DNA of 52,852 nucleotides, from the NCBI GenBank assembly GCA_039917935.1, contig JBDSIM010000164.1:1-52852 (forward strand), in the 5' to 3' direction. Source of the stretch: Chryseosolibacter sp039917935. GTDB lineage: Bacteria; Bacteroidota; Bacteroidia; Cytophagales; Cyclobacteriaceae. A program made the translations under genes and the position numbers. Below are positions 9,799-18,378 of the stretch, in pieces; positions within the stretch are counted from its first letter, which is position 1; each line of letters opens with the position of its first letter. The notes under the pieces are model-generated. The model saw only the letters and a list, made by a program, of their open reading frames with translations, did not search any database and was not told the DNA's origin.

Positions 9799-10462
9799 CT
9801 AAAAGCCAGGACATTTTGAGGGGTTTACTGGTTAACATCAACTCAATATGATAACCTGTAAGTTGTTTGTTTCCCACAATAGGGTTAAGATGAGAAGAAA
9901 CCGGTAATTCGCTCAGCATGATCGCAAAGAAATCGTGTTCACCATCTATAGGTATTATAGAAAAAGGTTCCTGAAGAAAAGGTTTGGTGACGGTTTCCAA
10001 GTAGTCACTTATTATTCGTTAATATAATAAGATTTTTGGGATATCTTAAAGCTGGTTCTTTCAGGCGCTCATTTCACATAAGCTATTGGAATGACCATTG
10101 ATAAGAAGGAAATCATTCGATTGTTTTACGCCAACTTGTCTTCCATGAGATAATAAGACAATCCAAACAAATTTCCTCGGTTTTCAAATTGAAATAAAAA
10201 GTAATTTTATAGTCAGATTGTTTTGCGCAAATACTTTCAAAGAATATTAAACTAATAAATAAAAACATATTTTTAGATGGAAAGTATGTTTTTTTGAAAA
10301 CAAAGCGAACTAAAAATAACGAAGTTTTCGCAATAAAGCCTGTCAATACCAGAACTCAGGGAGTACTCTGAATTAATTCATCTTAGAATTAAAATTTCCA
10401 GTAACAAAATCTATAAGAATTATTATCTTTATTTAAGTGCATGTTTTTAGAAACGCGTCACT
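9799..10462. other. Gene-poor stretch between two relics
   Basis: ORFs at 9767-10000 and 10113-10346 (both minus) have no recognisable content, and the second is dominated by A/T-rich codons. I see no RNA gene or repeat. It is probably eroded sequence. Confidence 0.4.
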
Positions 10463-10753
10463 TTACTTTATAAATATTTCACTTTTGGATGAGGTGACTC
10501 CCACAAGGGTAGGAAGAATTCTTGGCCATGGGATTGCAGGCAATGACCATAAAAGAGTTGGGTTGTTGGCCAAGGGTTCAACGGTCGTATTTAACTTGCC
10601 TGATTCCAGCGTTACTATTGTATTTTCAGAAACACCGGCTAGGTCGGCCAATTGTTCCTGCGTTAAATTTTTTCCTGGTCGTATCTGCCGAATATGTGTA
10701 CCTAAAACCTTTAATTTTTTAAGATTTCTTGACTTAACCTTGTGTTTTCCCAC
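10463..10753 (-). pseudogene. Frame-disrupted XRE-family transcription regulator
   Basis: From the GTG at 10753 the frame encodes a good helix-turn-helix: 'LGTHIRQIRPGKNLTQEQLA', then 'DLAGVSENTIVTLESGKLNTT'. After 'TTVEPLA' the family's last helix ('..iA.aLg....eLF') is missing and the frame becomes Pro-rich. Short pieces of the expected end appear in the other two frames ('VIACNPMAKN' and then 'QEFFLPLWES'), which points to at least two small indels. A working regulator of about 80-95 residues would normally bind DNA as a dimer; this copy is probably broken. It lies upstream of and divergent from the pgs operon and may once have regulated it. Confidence 0.6.
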
Positions 10754-11063
10754 AAAGCCAAAAATCTCTTAAAATCTCGTTGATTGTCCTACTAACTTTG
10801 GTTGCTTGCTGCGCTTTGCCCCGAAAGAATTAATATCTAAAATGGTTTATCCCTTAGGTGGACACAATAATTCTATCTTTAAAAGCGCCAGTTACTGTAT
10901 CATCTATTCTATACGTAAAAACAATGCTATCCTCAGGAAAAAATTAATCATGACGGTAGGAGAATGGATAATGAACCGGTTATATACAAAACTATGGTAA
11001 CTTTTATTGTATTTTTTTAGGGAAAATTGATGGGGTCAATCTTGAACAATCGTTTATTTAAAA
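10754..11063. other. Leader region of the pgs operon
   Basis: A 310-bp spacer between the divergent XRE relic and pgsB. An ORF at 10806-11000 is not convincing. The box 'TAACTTTG' near 10793 fits the Bacteroidota -7 consensus TAnnTTTG, but I see no matching -33 TTTG, so the promoter is not assigned. Confidence 0.35.
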
Positions 11064-12239
11064 ATGGAAAGTATAATCATTATTCCAATTATAACTGCAG
11101 CATTGATAACATATGGTGTTATTGAATTTATACGCCATACAGCTCACCTGAAAAGAATACCTTACAGAATTCATGTGAATGGCACAAGGGGGAAATCAAG
11201 TGTTACTCGTCTCATTGGGGCAGGACTTAGGGCTGGTGGGTACAATACTATAACAAAGGTAACCGGCACATACCCCCGAATCGTATTATCGGATGGCAGT
11301 GAAATAGCAATACCGAGAAAGGAAAAAGCCAACATCCTGGAGCAATTAAAAATTGTGAAGTTTTGCGCTGATAAAAAAGCAGATGTATTGTTGATAGAAT
11401 GTATGGCTTTGCAGCCGAATTTTCAACGTATTACCGAACATCAAATGGTTCGTGCAACGCACGGAGTTATTACCAATATTCGATTAGATCATCTTGATGT
11501 AATGGGCCCGTGTCTTGAAGATGTTGCTGAAGCTTTGGCAGGAACAATACCAAAAAATTCAAAACTCTATACCGCTGAAGACCGGATGGTGCATGTATTG
11601 CAAAAAAAAGCTGAAAAACTTTGCACTGATTTATTCATTGCCGATAAAGGAAATTTAACCATTCAGGAAATGGAAGGGTTCACGTACTTTGAGCACCCTG
11701 AAAATGTTTCTTTGTCCCTGCTAGTATGTGAACACATGTCAGTTAACCGGCAGGTTGCCCTTCGGGCAATGAAAAAATCAATTCCTGATGAAGGAGTTTT
11801 GAGAAAGTACGCCTATAAACACGGCGAATCAAAAATACATTTCTATAACGCACTTGCTGCCAATGACCCCGAATCATCATTCATGATTTGGAAACAAATA
11901 AGATCAAACGAGAGTAATCAAAAGCAATACATCATTGTATTAAACTCAAGGAAGGACAGAAAAGACCGTTCGGAACAATTGATAGACATGATTTCTAAAT
12001 GCTTGTTCGATTATCTTGCCTTGACTGGAGAGAATAGTCAACAAGTTCGCCAGATGGCCTTGAATAAGGGTATAACAAATAATAAGATTATGTCAATCGG
12101 GCTTAAATCGCCAGAAGAACAACTTGAAGAATTGATAAGCCCTATTAATAAAGACGCAGTTATTGTGGCCTTTGGAAACATGGGGGCTGGTGGTGCGGAA
12201 CTAAGTAAATTATTTGAAGAAAAACACTACGTATTATGA
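11064..12239 (+). CDS. pgsB: Poly-gamma-glutamate synthase PgsB/CapB
   Basis: A 391-residue ATP-dependent ligase of the Mur-ligase superfamily that polymerises glutamate through gamma-amide bonds at the inner membrane. An N-terminal membrane segment (residues 3-20) is followed by the P-loop 'HVNGTRGKSSVTR' (37-49), 'ADVLLIECMALQP' and 'VITNIRLDHLDVMGP', all hallmark PgsB motifs. The C-terminus 'VAFGNMGAGG' is also typical. The length matches the Bacillus enzyme (about 393). The stop overlaps the pgsC start (ATGA), so the two are translationally coupled, as in known pgsBCA/capBCA operons. The product is probably a surface or released polyglutamate. Confidence 0.95.
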   Translation: MESIIIIPIITAALITYGVIEFIRHTAHLKRIPYRIHVNGTRGKSSVTRLIGAGLRAGGYNTITKVTGTYPRIVLSDGSEIAIPRKEKANILEQLKIVKFCADKKADVLLIECMALQPNFQRITEHQMVRATHGVITNIRLDHLDVMGPCLEDVAEALAGTIPKNSKLYTAEDRMVHVLQKKAEKLCTDLFIADKGNLTIQEMEGFTYFEHPENVSLSLLVCEHMSVNRQVALRAMKKSIPDEGVLRKYAYKHGESKIHFYNALAANDPESSFMIWKQIRSNESNQKQYIIVLNSRKDRKDRSEQLIDMISKCLFDYLALTGENSQQVRQMALNKGITNNKIMSIGLKSPEEQLEELISPINKDAVIVAFGNMGAGGAELSKLFEEKHYVL

Positions 12240-12694
12240 TAGAACTAGCCGTCACATTGGGAATTATTATTTCCTTGTTTTTTATCGAGGCTTTCGGCAT
12301 GGCAGCCGGAGGAATAATCATCCCTGGATATGTCGCCTTACAAATAGGAAGCCCAGACAGGATTATCGGCTTAGTCATTATATCCCTGCTTACATTCCTT
12401 ATCATCAAACTAATTGGTCGATATACTTTTCTTTTTGGAAGAAGACAAATGGTAGTTTCCTTATTGATCGGAACAATACTGGCAATATTTTCACACCACT
12501 TCATGTTCTTCAATACTCAGGAGAGTACAGTTGAATTTTCAGCTGTTGGATGGGTTGTTCCAGGACTCGTTGCTCATTGGTCAGTGAAACAAGGGTACTT
12601 AAAAACGTTATCTATTCTGGCAATCACATCGGTGTTAGTCAGGTTGATTGTCATTGCTGTTTATAATTTCAACCCTATTCCAAATTTTTATTAA
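12236..12694 (+). CDS. pgsC: Poly-gamma-glutamate biosynthesis protein PgsC/CapC
   Basis: A 152-residue integral membrane partner of PgsB with four to five hydrophobic segments. It shows the family's conserved beginning, where 'EAFGMAAGGIIIPGYVAL' follows the first segment, and 'VGWVVPGLVAHW' near the C-terminus. PgsC forms the membrane core of the polymerase with PgsB. The ATG at 12236 lies inside the pgsB stop (ATGA overlap), and the next gene starts 1 bp after the pgsC stop. Confidence 0.95.
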   Translation: MIELAVTLGIIISLFFIEAFGMAAGGIIIPGYVALQIGSPDRIIGLVIISLLTFLIIKLIGRYTFLFGRRQMVVSLLIGTILAIFSHHFMFFNTQESTVEFSAVGWVVPGLVAHWSVKQGYLKTLSILAITSVLVRLIVIAVYNFNPIPNFY

Positions 12695-12695
12695 G

Positions 12696-13844
12696 ATGAA
12701 GATTTCAATCAGATCTACGGACGTACTCGGCATCTTAGGGGCAATCTCCATTGCGCTTATGCTATGGGTAGAGTTGACCAAGAAGGAAATGAAGCAACCT
12801 TATTTTGAAGAAAAACAAGCTGCTGCTCAGCGAATGTATGAATCAATAAATTATTTAAAAAACAAATATTTTAAAAACGAGATATCAGTTGATAATATTA
12901 ACGACCCCAACGAAAGTAAAATTATCGGCACCCAATTCTCAGAGATAACTTCCGGTAAAGGATCATTGCCTATTAAACTAAGCACGGTAAATCCGAATTT
13001 TTCCGCATTGATTGTTGAACTTTTCAAATACGCGGAATTGAAAAAGGGCGACCATATTGCGATATGCGGTACAGGTTCCTTCCCGGCACTAAACATTGCG
13101 GTGTGTACAGCAGCGGAAGTTCTTGGACTTAAGGTAAGCTTTATCGGTTCCGTCACATCATCATCATGGGGAGCCAACGATCCTGACTATACTTATTTGG
13201 ACATACATGCTGGTTTAATTGAAGGAGGTTTATTAAAACAAAAAATAATCGCTTCTTCTATTGGTGGTAACGAGGACTTAGGAAGAACCTTGAGTGCCGA
13301 AGGACGCGCACTGGCAATAGAGGCAATTAGTAGAAACAACCTGGAAATTATAAATGCCAAAACCCTGCATGAAAATATAAGGATAAGAATGGAGATTTTT
13401 AAGAAACAAGAGCAATTAATCAATAAAGAAATTAAAGTATTTGTAAATATTGGAGGTGGTATAGCAAGCTTAGGAAGCGTGGAAAATTCAAATACGTTAC
13501 CCTCCGGCTTTCTGGATAATATCAAATTGAGCGATTTCCGCGATAAATATGGAGTTATTTTTGAAATGACCGCTAACCAAAAGAAAATTATAAATCTGTT
13601 AAATTTAAATAGCTTGCTAAAGAGACACAACATGCCAACAGATCCTGTTCCCCTTCCTGAAGTTGGCAGCGGAGAATTATTTTATATGCTTAAATATGAT
13701 TATCAAAATGTAGGTATCGCCCTATTTGTTCTGGTATCTATTTTAGCGAGTATTATAATTTATGATAAAAAACAAAATGCACTTGGTAAAAATGTAGTCT
13801 ATGAAAATAATGAAGCTTCTAATTTCCTGTCTGACAGTCTTTAG
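12696..13844 (+). CDS. pgsW: Poly-gamma-glutamate system protein (PgsW-like)
   Basis: A 382-residue membrane-anchored protein found with pgsB and pgsC in Gram-negative polyglutamate loci (the 'poly-gamma-glutamate system protein' family). One membrane segment lies at about residues 8-22 and a second at about 345-362. Between them is a large domain with 'ICGTGSFPALNIAVC', 'GSVTSSSWGANDP' and 'FVNIGGGIASLG'. The biochemical role is not known. The start at 12696 is chosen because it follows the pgsC stop by 1 bp; an upstream ATG at 12648 would overlap pgsC by 47 bp and adds no homology. Its 3' end overlaps the next gene by 44 bp. The family assignment is fairly sure; the gene symbol is used loosely. 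Confidence 0.82.
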   Translation: MKISIRSTDVLGILGAISIALMLWVELTKKEMKQPYFEEKQAAAQRMYESINYLKNKYFKNEISVDNINDPNESKIIGTQFSEITSGKGSLPIKLSTVNPNFSALIVELFKYAELKKGDHIAICGTGSFPALNIAVCTAAEVLGLKVSFIGSVTSSSWGANDPDYTYLDIHAGLIEGGLLKQKIIASSIGGNEDLGRTLSAEGRALAIEAISRNNLEIINAKTLHENIRIRMEIFKKQEQLINKEIKVFVNIGGGIASLGSVENSNTLPSGFLDNIKLSDFRDKYGVIFEMTANQKKIINLLNLNSLLKRHNMPTDPVPLPEVGSGELFYMLKYDYQNVGIALFVLVSILASIIIYDKKQNALGKNVVYENNEASNFLSDSL

Positions 13845-14718
13845 TTTATTTTTAACGTCATCCATCCAGGCTTTAGGTCAGGATAAAACTGAAATAGCGC
13901 CTGTGAAGTTTTTGGAAAGAGTGGCGATTCAGGGAAAGAATGAATACACATATTATATACTTTCCCAAAAAGTAACAACTTCCTATCGCATTGAAGGGCC
14001 AGGAAAACTTTATGTTAATTTCAGGGTAGGATTAACGGGAGATAGTTTTAAATCCAAAGCCTCCGCTATTAAGATCGTTCAATCGGAATATATGGTGAAG
14101 ACGTACAAACTACCTGAATTATTTGCCGATAGTTTAAAAGCAAAAAATAGTTTTATAAATGGATTCCCGACAAAAATACAAAAGTTTGAAATAGATGTTC
14201 CGCCCGGTAAGCACACGTACCGGATTTACAGTACGAATGAAGATCCGAATGTTTATGTGAGGTCCTTTTACCAGGAGTACCCTAAACCAGTGTGGGAAGA
14301 TTTAATACCGATAAATCAACCATCGAAAAAAGAAGTGAGGTATGTAAAATCGAAAAAAGTACTGGAGTACTACACGCTAACAAAAAAAGAAGAGTACAAA
14401 TTTTCAATAAAGGACACTTCTCAAATACGACTTATAATAAGGCCCTCATTCGACAACAAAATGCTGGAAGATACCAAAATCAACATAAGTTTGATTAATA
14501 AAACAACCGGCGAAGAGCAATCTTATAAATTTTCCTCAAAGCGAGCTAACGATATTGAATTTGTAAATGACCTAAAAAACATTCCCGGAAAATTAGTCAC
14601 TTTCTATGTCGCTTTACACAAACCAAAAAACGGTGAGGATATTTATGATGTTCGGGTTTTGAGCGGTGTAAAATCAGCGGTGATTCGTATGTCTTATAAC
14701 AAAAAATTGAAAAAATGA
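13801..14718 (+). CDS. Secreted protein of the pgs operon, unknown function
   Basis: I do not recognise this 305-residue protein. It has a signal peptide (hydrophobic core about residues 5-24, likely cleavage after 'SIQALG') and then a beta-rich, Lys-rich body with 'YRIEGPGKLYVNFRVG' and 'VPPGKHTYRIYST', which suggests one or two beta-sandwich domains in the periplasm. The start overlaps the 3' end of the pgsW-like gene by 44 bp, and the stop overlaps the next start (ATGA), so it is locked into the operon. A role in guiding or modifying polyglutamate in the periplasm is inferred from position only. An alternative start at 13810 shortens the protein by three residues. Confidence 0.8.
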   Translation: MKIMKLLISCLTVFSLFLTSSIQALGQDKTEIAPVKFLERVAIQGKNEYTYYILSQKVTTSYRIEGPGKLYVNFRVGLTGDSFKSKASAIKIVQSEYMVKTYKLPELFADSLKAKNSFINGFPTKIQKFEIDVPPGKHTYRIYSTNEDPNVYVRSFYQEYPKPVWEDLIPINQPSKKEVRYVKSKKVLEYYTLTKKEEYKFSIKDTSQIRLIIRPSFDNKMLEDTKINISLINKTTGEEQSYKFSSKRANDIEFVNDLKNIPGKLVTFYVALHKPKNGEDIYDVRVLSGVKSAVIRMSYNKKLKK

Positions 14719-15551
14719 AATGGTTAGTTTCTTTATTGTGCACCTCTGTATTAGTTCTCCACATGAATTATACACATGCGCAAGTTATTGATTCGCCGAA
14801 TGGCGAAAAAGTCTGGTATGCCATATACCTCCACAAAAAAATAAGCGCCAGATGGTCTATTGATAATCTTTCCCTGGCAGGAATGCGTTCTTTACAGCAC
14901 GATTTCTGGTTTTTTCAAAATAATCTTGGATTGAATTTTAAGATCAACCGCTTATTAAGTATATCAGCAGGGTATGGACATTCTTTATATGCCTATAGCC
15001 CCTGGTGGGATGATCATTACCAGCAAAAACCAAATTTTTTGAATACGGTAAGTTTTCATTCCATGTTGTTTAGTCTGCAAAGGAAAACTGAAATTGGAAG
15101 GAAATTCCAATTAAATAATGAGTTAATAGTACAATACTATATACCAAAATTTGAAAAATATGAAACACGATTTCATTACACGGTCCGGTTCAGTTATCGA
15201 AAACGAAATCTTCCCTTAGGATTGACCCCATCCTTAGAAGGTGGAGTGTATTATTATTTAAATGGCGTAAAAACAAATTACTACGATAAAGATTTTAATA
15301 TTATATCATATGCCTCACCGGATGGAATTCATAGATTCAGGGGCAAAGTTGGAATAAACCTTGTTCCCATCAAAGAGCTTAGAAATTTATCGGTTACGCT
15401 ATATTACGGAATCAACAGGGAATTTAACTTGAAGGGATTCGGCAACAATTTAAACATTGAACATCCCTCACGCTCAGGAAATAGAACTTTGACTACTTAC
15501 CCATTTAACAACTACTATATTTTTGGATGTCAATTGAATTATTCTTTCTAA
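14715..15551 (+). CDS. Outer-membrane beta-barrel protein of the pgs operon
   Basis: A 278-residue protein with a signal peptide ('LLCTSVLVLHMNYTHA', cleavage before Gln23) and alternating aromatic/polar beta-strands throughout. It ends in 'YYIFGCQLNYSF', a typical C-terminal barrel strand with terminal Phe. It resembles DUF2490-type barrels ('W..y.l.k.i...ws'). As the last gene of a polyglutamate operon in a Gram-negative genome it is a good candidate for the outer-membrane export or anchoring partner; that is an inference. No CapA/PgsA or CapD-type gene follows. The operon ends at an IS66 relic, so a downstream gene may have been lost. Confidence 0.8.
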   Translation: MKWLVSLLCTSVLVLHMNYTHAQVIDSPNGEKVWYAIYLHKKISARWSIDNLSLAGMRSLQHDFWFFQNNLGLNFKINRLLSISAGYGHSLYAYSPWWDDHYQQKPNFLNTVSFHSMLFSLQRKTEIGRKFQLNNELIVQYYIPKFEKYETRFHYTVRFSYRKRNLPLGLTPSLEGGVYYYLNGVKTNYYDKDFNIISYASPDGIHRFRGKVGINLVPIKELRNLSVTLYYGINREFNLKGFGNNLNIEHPSRSGNRTLTTYPFNNYYIFGCQLNYSF

Positions 15552-15778
15552 CGCTTATGATGGTTTGTATTTGTCCGTTATGAAAATTATGATAAATTGA
15601 TAATGACAAGGGGGATAATTTTTATTTTCAGCACCTTACTAACTATTTCATATGATAGACTACATTATAAAAATGTTGTTGCATATTTGCATATGCAAAC
15701 CACGAGGCCAATAGTTAGTATAAACATTTTTGATCCAGGAATTGAATTAATTTCATTTCAATTCTGGATTTCTAAATT

Positions 15779-15979
15779 TCAAAACGACCAAGTCAGTACG
15801 GGGGGAGCCAATTCTTCCAGTTTATTTACCGGATGAGTGGGGATACGGTTAAGCACGTCTTCCAACCATTCATACGGATTGATATTGTTGATCTTGCATG
15901 TGCCCAGGAATGAATACAACATGGCAGCATTCTGTGCAGCCCTATGAGAGCCTGCAAACAAATAGTTCTTTCTTCCAAT
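15779..15979 (-). pseudogene. IS66-family transposase C-terminal fragment, distal part
   Basis: The minus strand reads 'GRKNYLFAGSHRAAQNAAML', 'YSFLGTCKINNINPYEWLED' and 'VLNRI', the C-terminal end of IS66-family DDE transposases. The fragment begins exactly where the RIT element ends (CCAAT at 15975-15979). The preceding residues 'EIDNNLVENAIRPVAIG' are found on the far side of the element at 19480-19530. The rest of the transposase (DDE core, TnpA, TnpB) is absent. Confidence 0.85.
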
Positions 15980-15980
15980 G

Positions 15981-16000
15981 TTATGTAAAGCTTTACATAA
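15981..16000. repeat. 20-bp perfect palindrome at the left end of the RIT element
   Basis: TTATGTAAAG is followed directly by its reverse complement. The arms equal the half-site motif TTATGYAAAG found in the terminal and subterminal repeats. It lies between the IS66 flank and the left terminal repeat and may be a recombinase binding site or a coupling sequence carried over from the previous location. Confidence 0.75.
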
Positions 16001-16001
16001 G

Positions 16002-16033
16002 ATTGGTTATGCATAGTAAATAATTATGCAAAG
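16002..16033 (+). repeat. Left terminal inverted repeat of the RIT element
   Basis: A 32-bp sequence from ATTGGTTATGCATAG to TTATGCAAAG, a perfect reverse complement of 19453-19484. It contains one half-site (TTATGCAAAG, 16024-16033) and starts with ATTGG, the complement of the CCAAT found at the junctions. Confidence 0.9.
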
Positions 16034-16088
16034 CTACCAGTCTTAAGTGCCTGATTTCCACTAATGCGCTGGGTCAACTCCGAGAAAC

Positions 16089-16103
16089 ACTTTACATAAT
16101 ATT
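16089..16103 (+). repeat. Left subterminal inverted repeat
   Basis: 15 bp (ACTTTACATAATATT), a perfect reverse complement of 19384-19398. It lies 53 bp upstream of the first recombinase gene and contains the half-site CTTTACATAA. Confidence 0.8.
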
Positions 16104-16156
16104 CTGCTTAATTTTCTGGTACCAGCAATATTGCTGCCACGAAAATTAAGCAAGTC

Positions 16157-17410
16157 ATGGAATCAAAATCTAAAACGTTTGAAGATCTAACTTTAAACGC
16201 TGCAAAGTTTTTAACTAAAAAACTAAAGCGAACATCCGGAACGGCTAAGCATTACCGTTGTTTGTGGAGAAAAGTAAAAAGGTTCATGAACGCGCAGAGG
16301 ATCAGGCAATTTGATTCTGCTGTAGGAAAAGACTATTTGCTAAAGCAATTTGGTAATCGCGATTATAATCAATTATCAAAAGGAGAAAAAGATCTTGTCA
16401 GGGCGGTGAGTGTTTTATCTGAATTTCATAAGACTGCCAGGATACAGCCTGTAAAAGAACAACCTGTTTTTAAGGGGGCGATCGGCAAGGCCATGACGGG
16501 ATATTTATACCATAGAATTTCCCTGAGGCTTAGCAAACATACCATTGAGGAAGGCGAGCAGCATCTCTATCGTTTTTTGTGTCATCTGAACACAGCCAAG
16601 GTTGATTCAATTAAAGAGATCAATCAGTTGCATATAATAAAGTTTGTCCAAGCTATTAATCCAAAGTTTTCAACGTTAACTCATCGTACGCTGGAATCCA
16701 TCAGAGGCTTCCTTAAATATTTACATCAGCAAAATTTACTCGATCATGACCTGGCGGCGATGGTTCCAAAAGATAGCTACAAAAGGCAACCGAAACTTCC
16801 TTCTACGTATTCCCCCCAGGAAATAGAAAAAATGATCGCCTCCATCGATCGTGGAAATGCTACCGGAAAACGTAACTATGCCATTGTGTTATTAGCATCC
16901 CGTCTTGGCCTGAGGGCATCCGATATTGCCAATCTTAAATTTGAAAATTTACTATGGGACAAAAGTATGATCGTACTCAACCAATACAAAACCGGAAAAA
17001 GAATACAGTTACCCATTTTACCGGAAGTAGGCAATGCTATTATTGATTATCTCAAATATGGTCGGCCAAAATCGGATCATCGATTTATTTTTCTTCTTGC
17101 CCGATCTCCTTATAGTCCTGTGTACAGCGGAGCAATTACCGGTATTGTTCATTCGTATTTTGTAAAGTCAGGCATAAATATCGCCCATAGGAAGCATGGC
17201 CCTCATGCTCTTCGTCATAGTCTTGCAGGCATTCTTTTGGATAAAGAAACCACATTGCCGGTCATATCAGAAGTTCTGGGACATCAGGACACTGCATCAA
17301 CAAGCTATTACCTTAGAATAGATCTCAGATCAATGAGAAAATGTCCGCTGGAGGTACCACCCGTTCACGCATCTTTTTATCAACAAAAAGGAGGGTATTT
17401 TTATGCATAA
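16157..17410 (+). CDS. RIT tyrosine recombinase A (417 aa)
   Basis: The first of three site-specific recombinases of the RIT element. It has an N-terminal extension plus a SAM-like DNA-binding domain (about residues 105-205) and a catalytic domain (about 215-400). Visible catalytic residues are Arg253 ('LASRLGLRASD'), a Lys in 'NQYKTGKR', His350/Arg353 in 'HALRHS', His376 in 'LGHQ' and the nucleophile Tyr385 nine residues later. The ATG at 16157 is the first of the frame and follows the subterminal repeat. Its stop lies inside the start of recombinase B (8-bp overlap), so the trio is translationally coupled. In RIT elements all three proteins are thought to act together on the terminal repeats; this is family knowledge, not shown here. 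Confidence 0.93.
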   Translation: MESKSKTFEDLTLNAAKFLTKKLKRTSGTAKHYRCLWRKVKRFMNAQRIRQFDSAVGKDYLLKQFGNRDYNQLSKGEKDLVRAVSVLSEFHKTARIQPVKEQPVFKGAIGKAMTGYLYHRISLRLSKHTIEEGEQHLYRFLCHLNTAKVDSIKEINQLHIIKFVQAINPKFSTLTHRTLESIRGFLKYLHQQNLLDHDLAAMVPKDSYKRQPKLPSTYSPQEIEKMIASIDRGNATGKRNYAIVLLASRLGLRASDIANLKFENLLWDKSMIVLNQYKTGKRIQLPILPEVGNAIIDYLKYGRPKSDHRFIFLLARSPYSPVYSGAITGIVHSYFVKSGINIAHRKHGPHALRHSLAGILLDKETTLPVISEVLGHQDTASTSYYLRIDLRSMRKCPLEVPPVHASFYQQKGGYFYA

Positions 17411-18378
17411 CCAATTTAAGGGTGTCTATGCCCCATATATCAAACAGTATATTGATTTTAAGAGAAGCCTGGGTTTTAAATACAAAACCGAAGCAACCAT
17501 CTTTACCTATTTTGATCATTTTACAATAAAGAGAGCTGAGAAAACTATTGGTATTACCAAGGATCTGGCTGAAGCGTGGAGTAAATTAAATTCAAATGAA
17601 TCGAGTTCTTATAAGTATCATAGGTGCGTATGCCTAAATCAATTAGCTTCTTATCTATGCAAAATAGGCTTCCCTTTCTATGTACTACAACTACCGCGCA
17701 ATAAAAGTACGTTTACTCCTCATATTTTTTCAGGTGCACAAATAGCTGCACTTTTTAAAGCCTGCGATGGTATCTGTGGTAAAAAAAAGAATGGATACAG
17801 CGATTATTATCCTTCCTGCTCTTATCCGGCTTCTGTATGCTACTGGTTTACGTATCAGTGAAGCTTTAGCTTTAAAAGACAGAGACCTCAATCTTACAGA
17901 CAATTACCTTATTGTTCGAGATAGTAAAAATGGTAAAGAGCGCCTGATCCCTATCTCATCATCTCTGTCAGAAGTTTTATCAGAATACGTGAGATATAAA
18001 AAATTACTTCCATTATCGGAGCCGGCAAGCGATCACCTTTTTATTACTCTTTCAGGAAGTAGCTGTAATACGGATCATGTCCGCAAGTGGTTCAAAAAAA
18101 TATTAGGGATAGCTGGAATATCGCTCCATGATCAGGGACCCAGGTTGCATGATCTTCGGCACACCTTTAGCGTTCATTCTCTGGCTATGATGGCAGAGGC
18201 AGGCATCGATCTATATTGTTCACTGCCTACGCTTTCTACCTATCTGGGGCATCAGTCTCTTGAAGCGACAAATGCCTATGTGAGATTAACCGGTGAAATG
18301 TATCCTGGTTTACTTAAGGATGTCGATTTAATTTGTTTAAATGTATTTCCTAACACTGAATATTATGCAGCCTACTGA
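17403..18378 (+). CDS. RIT tyrosine recombinase B, split by a one-base frame change
   Basis: The middle recombinase. The frame from ATG 17403 encodes the N-terminal DNA-binding part, then leaves the conserved sequence after 'CDGICGKK' at a run of eight A (17781-17788). The catalytic domain continues in the +1 frame ('RMDTAIIILPALIRLLYATG') with Arg in 'TGLRISEA', 'HDLRHTFSVH', 'YLGHQ' and the Tyr in 'NAYVRLT'. Seven A instead of eight would give one frame of about 324 residues, the usual RitB length. Either this copy is a frameshift mutant, the base count is wrong, or polymerase slippage on A8 yields some full-length protein. It overlaps recombinase A by 8 bp and C by 14 bp. Confidence 0.85.

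Noticed and set aside
10113..10346. 77-codon minus-strand ORF rich in Phe, Lys and Ile
   Set aside because: The composition reflects A/T-rich DNA; no homology or suitable context.
17403..18378. Two separate recombinase genes in the middle of the RIT element
   Set aside because: The first ORF has only the DNA-binding part and the second only the catalytic part, meeting at an A8 run; together they make one standard recombinase.
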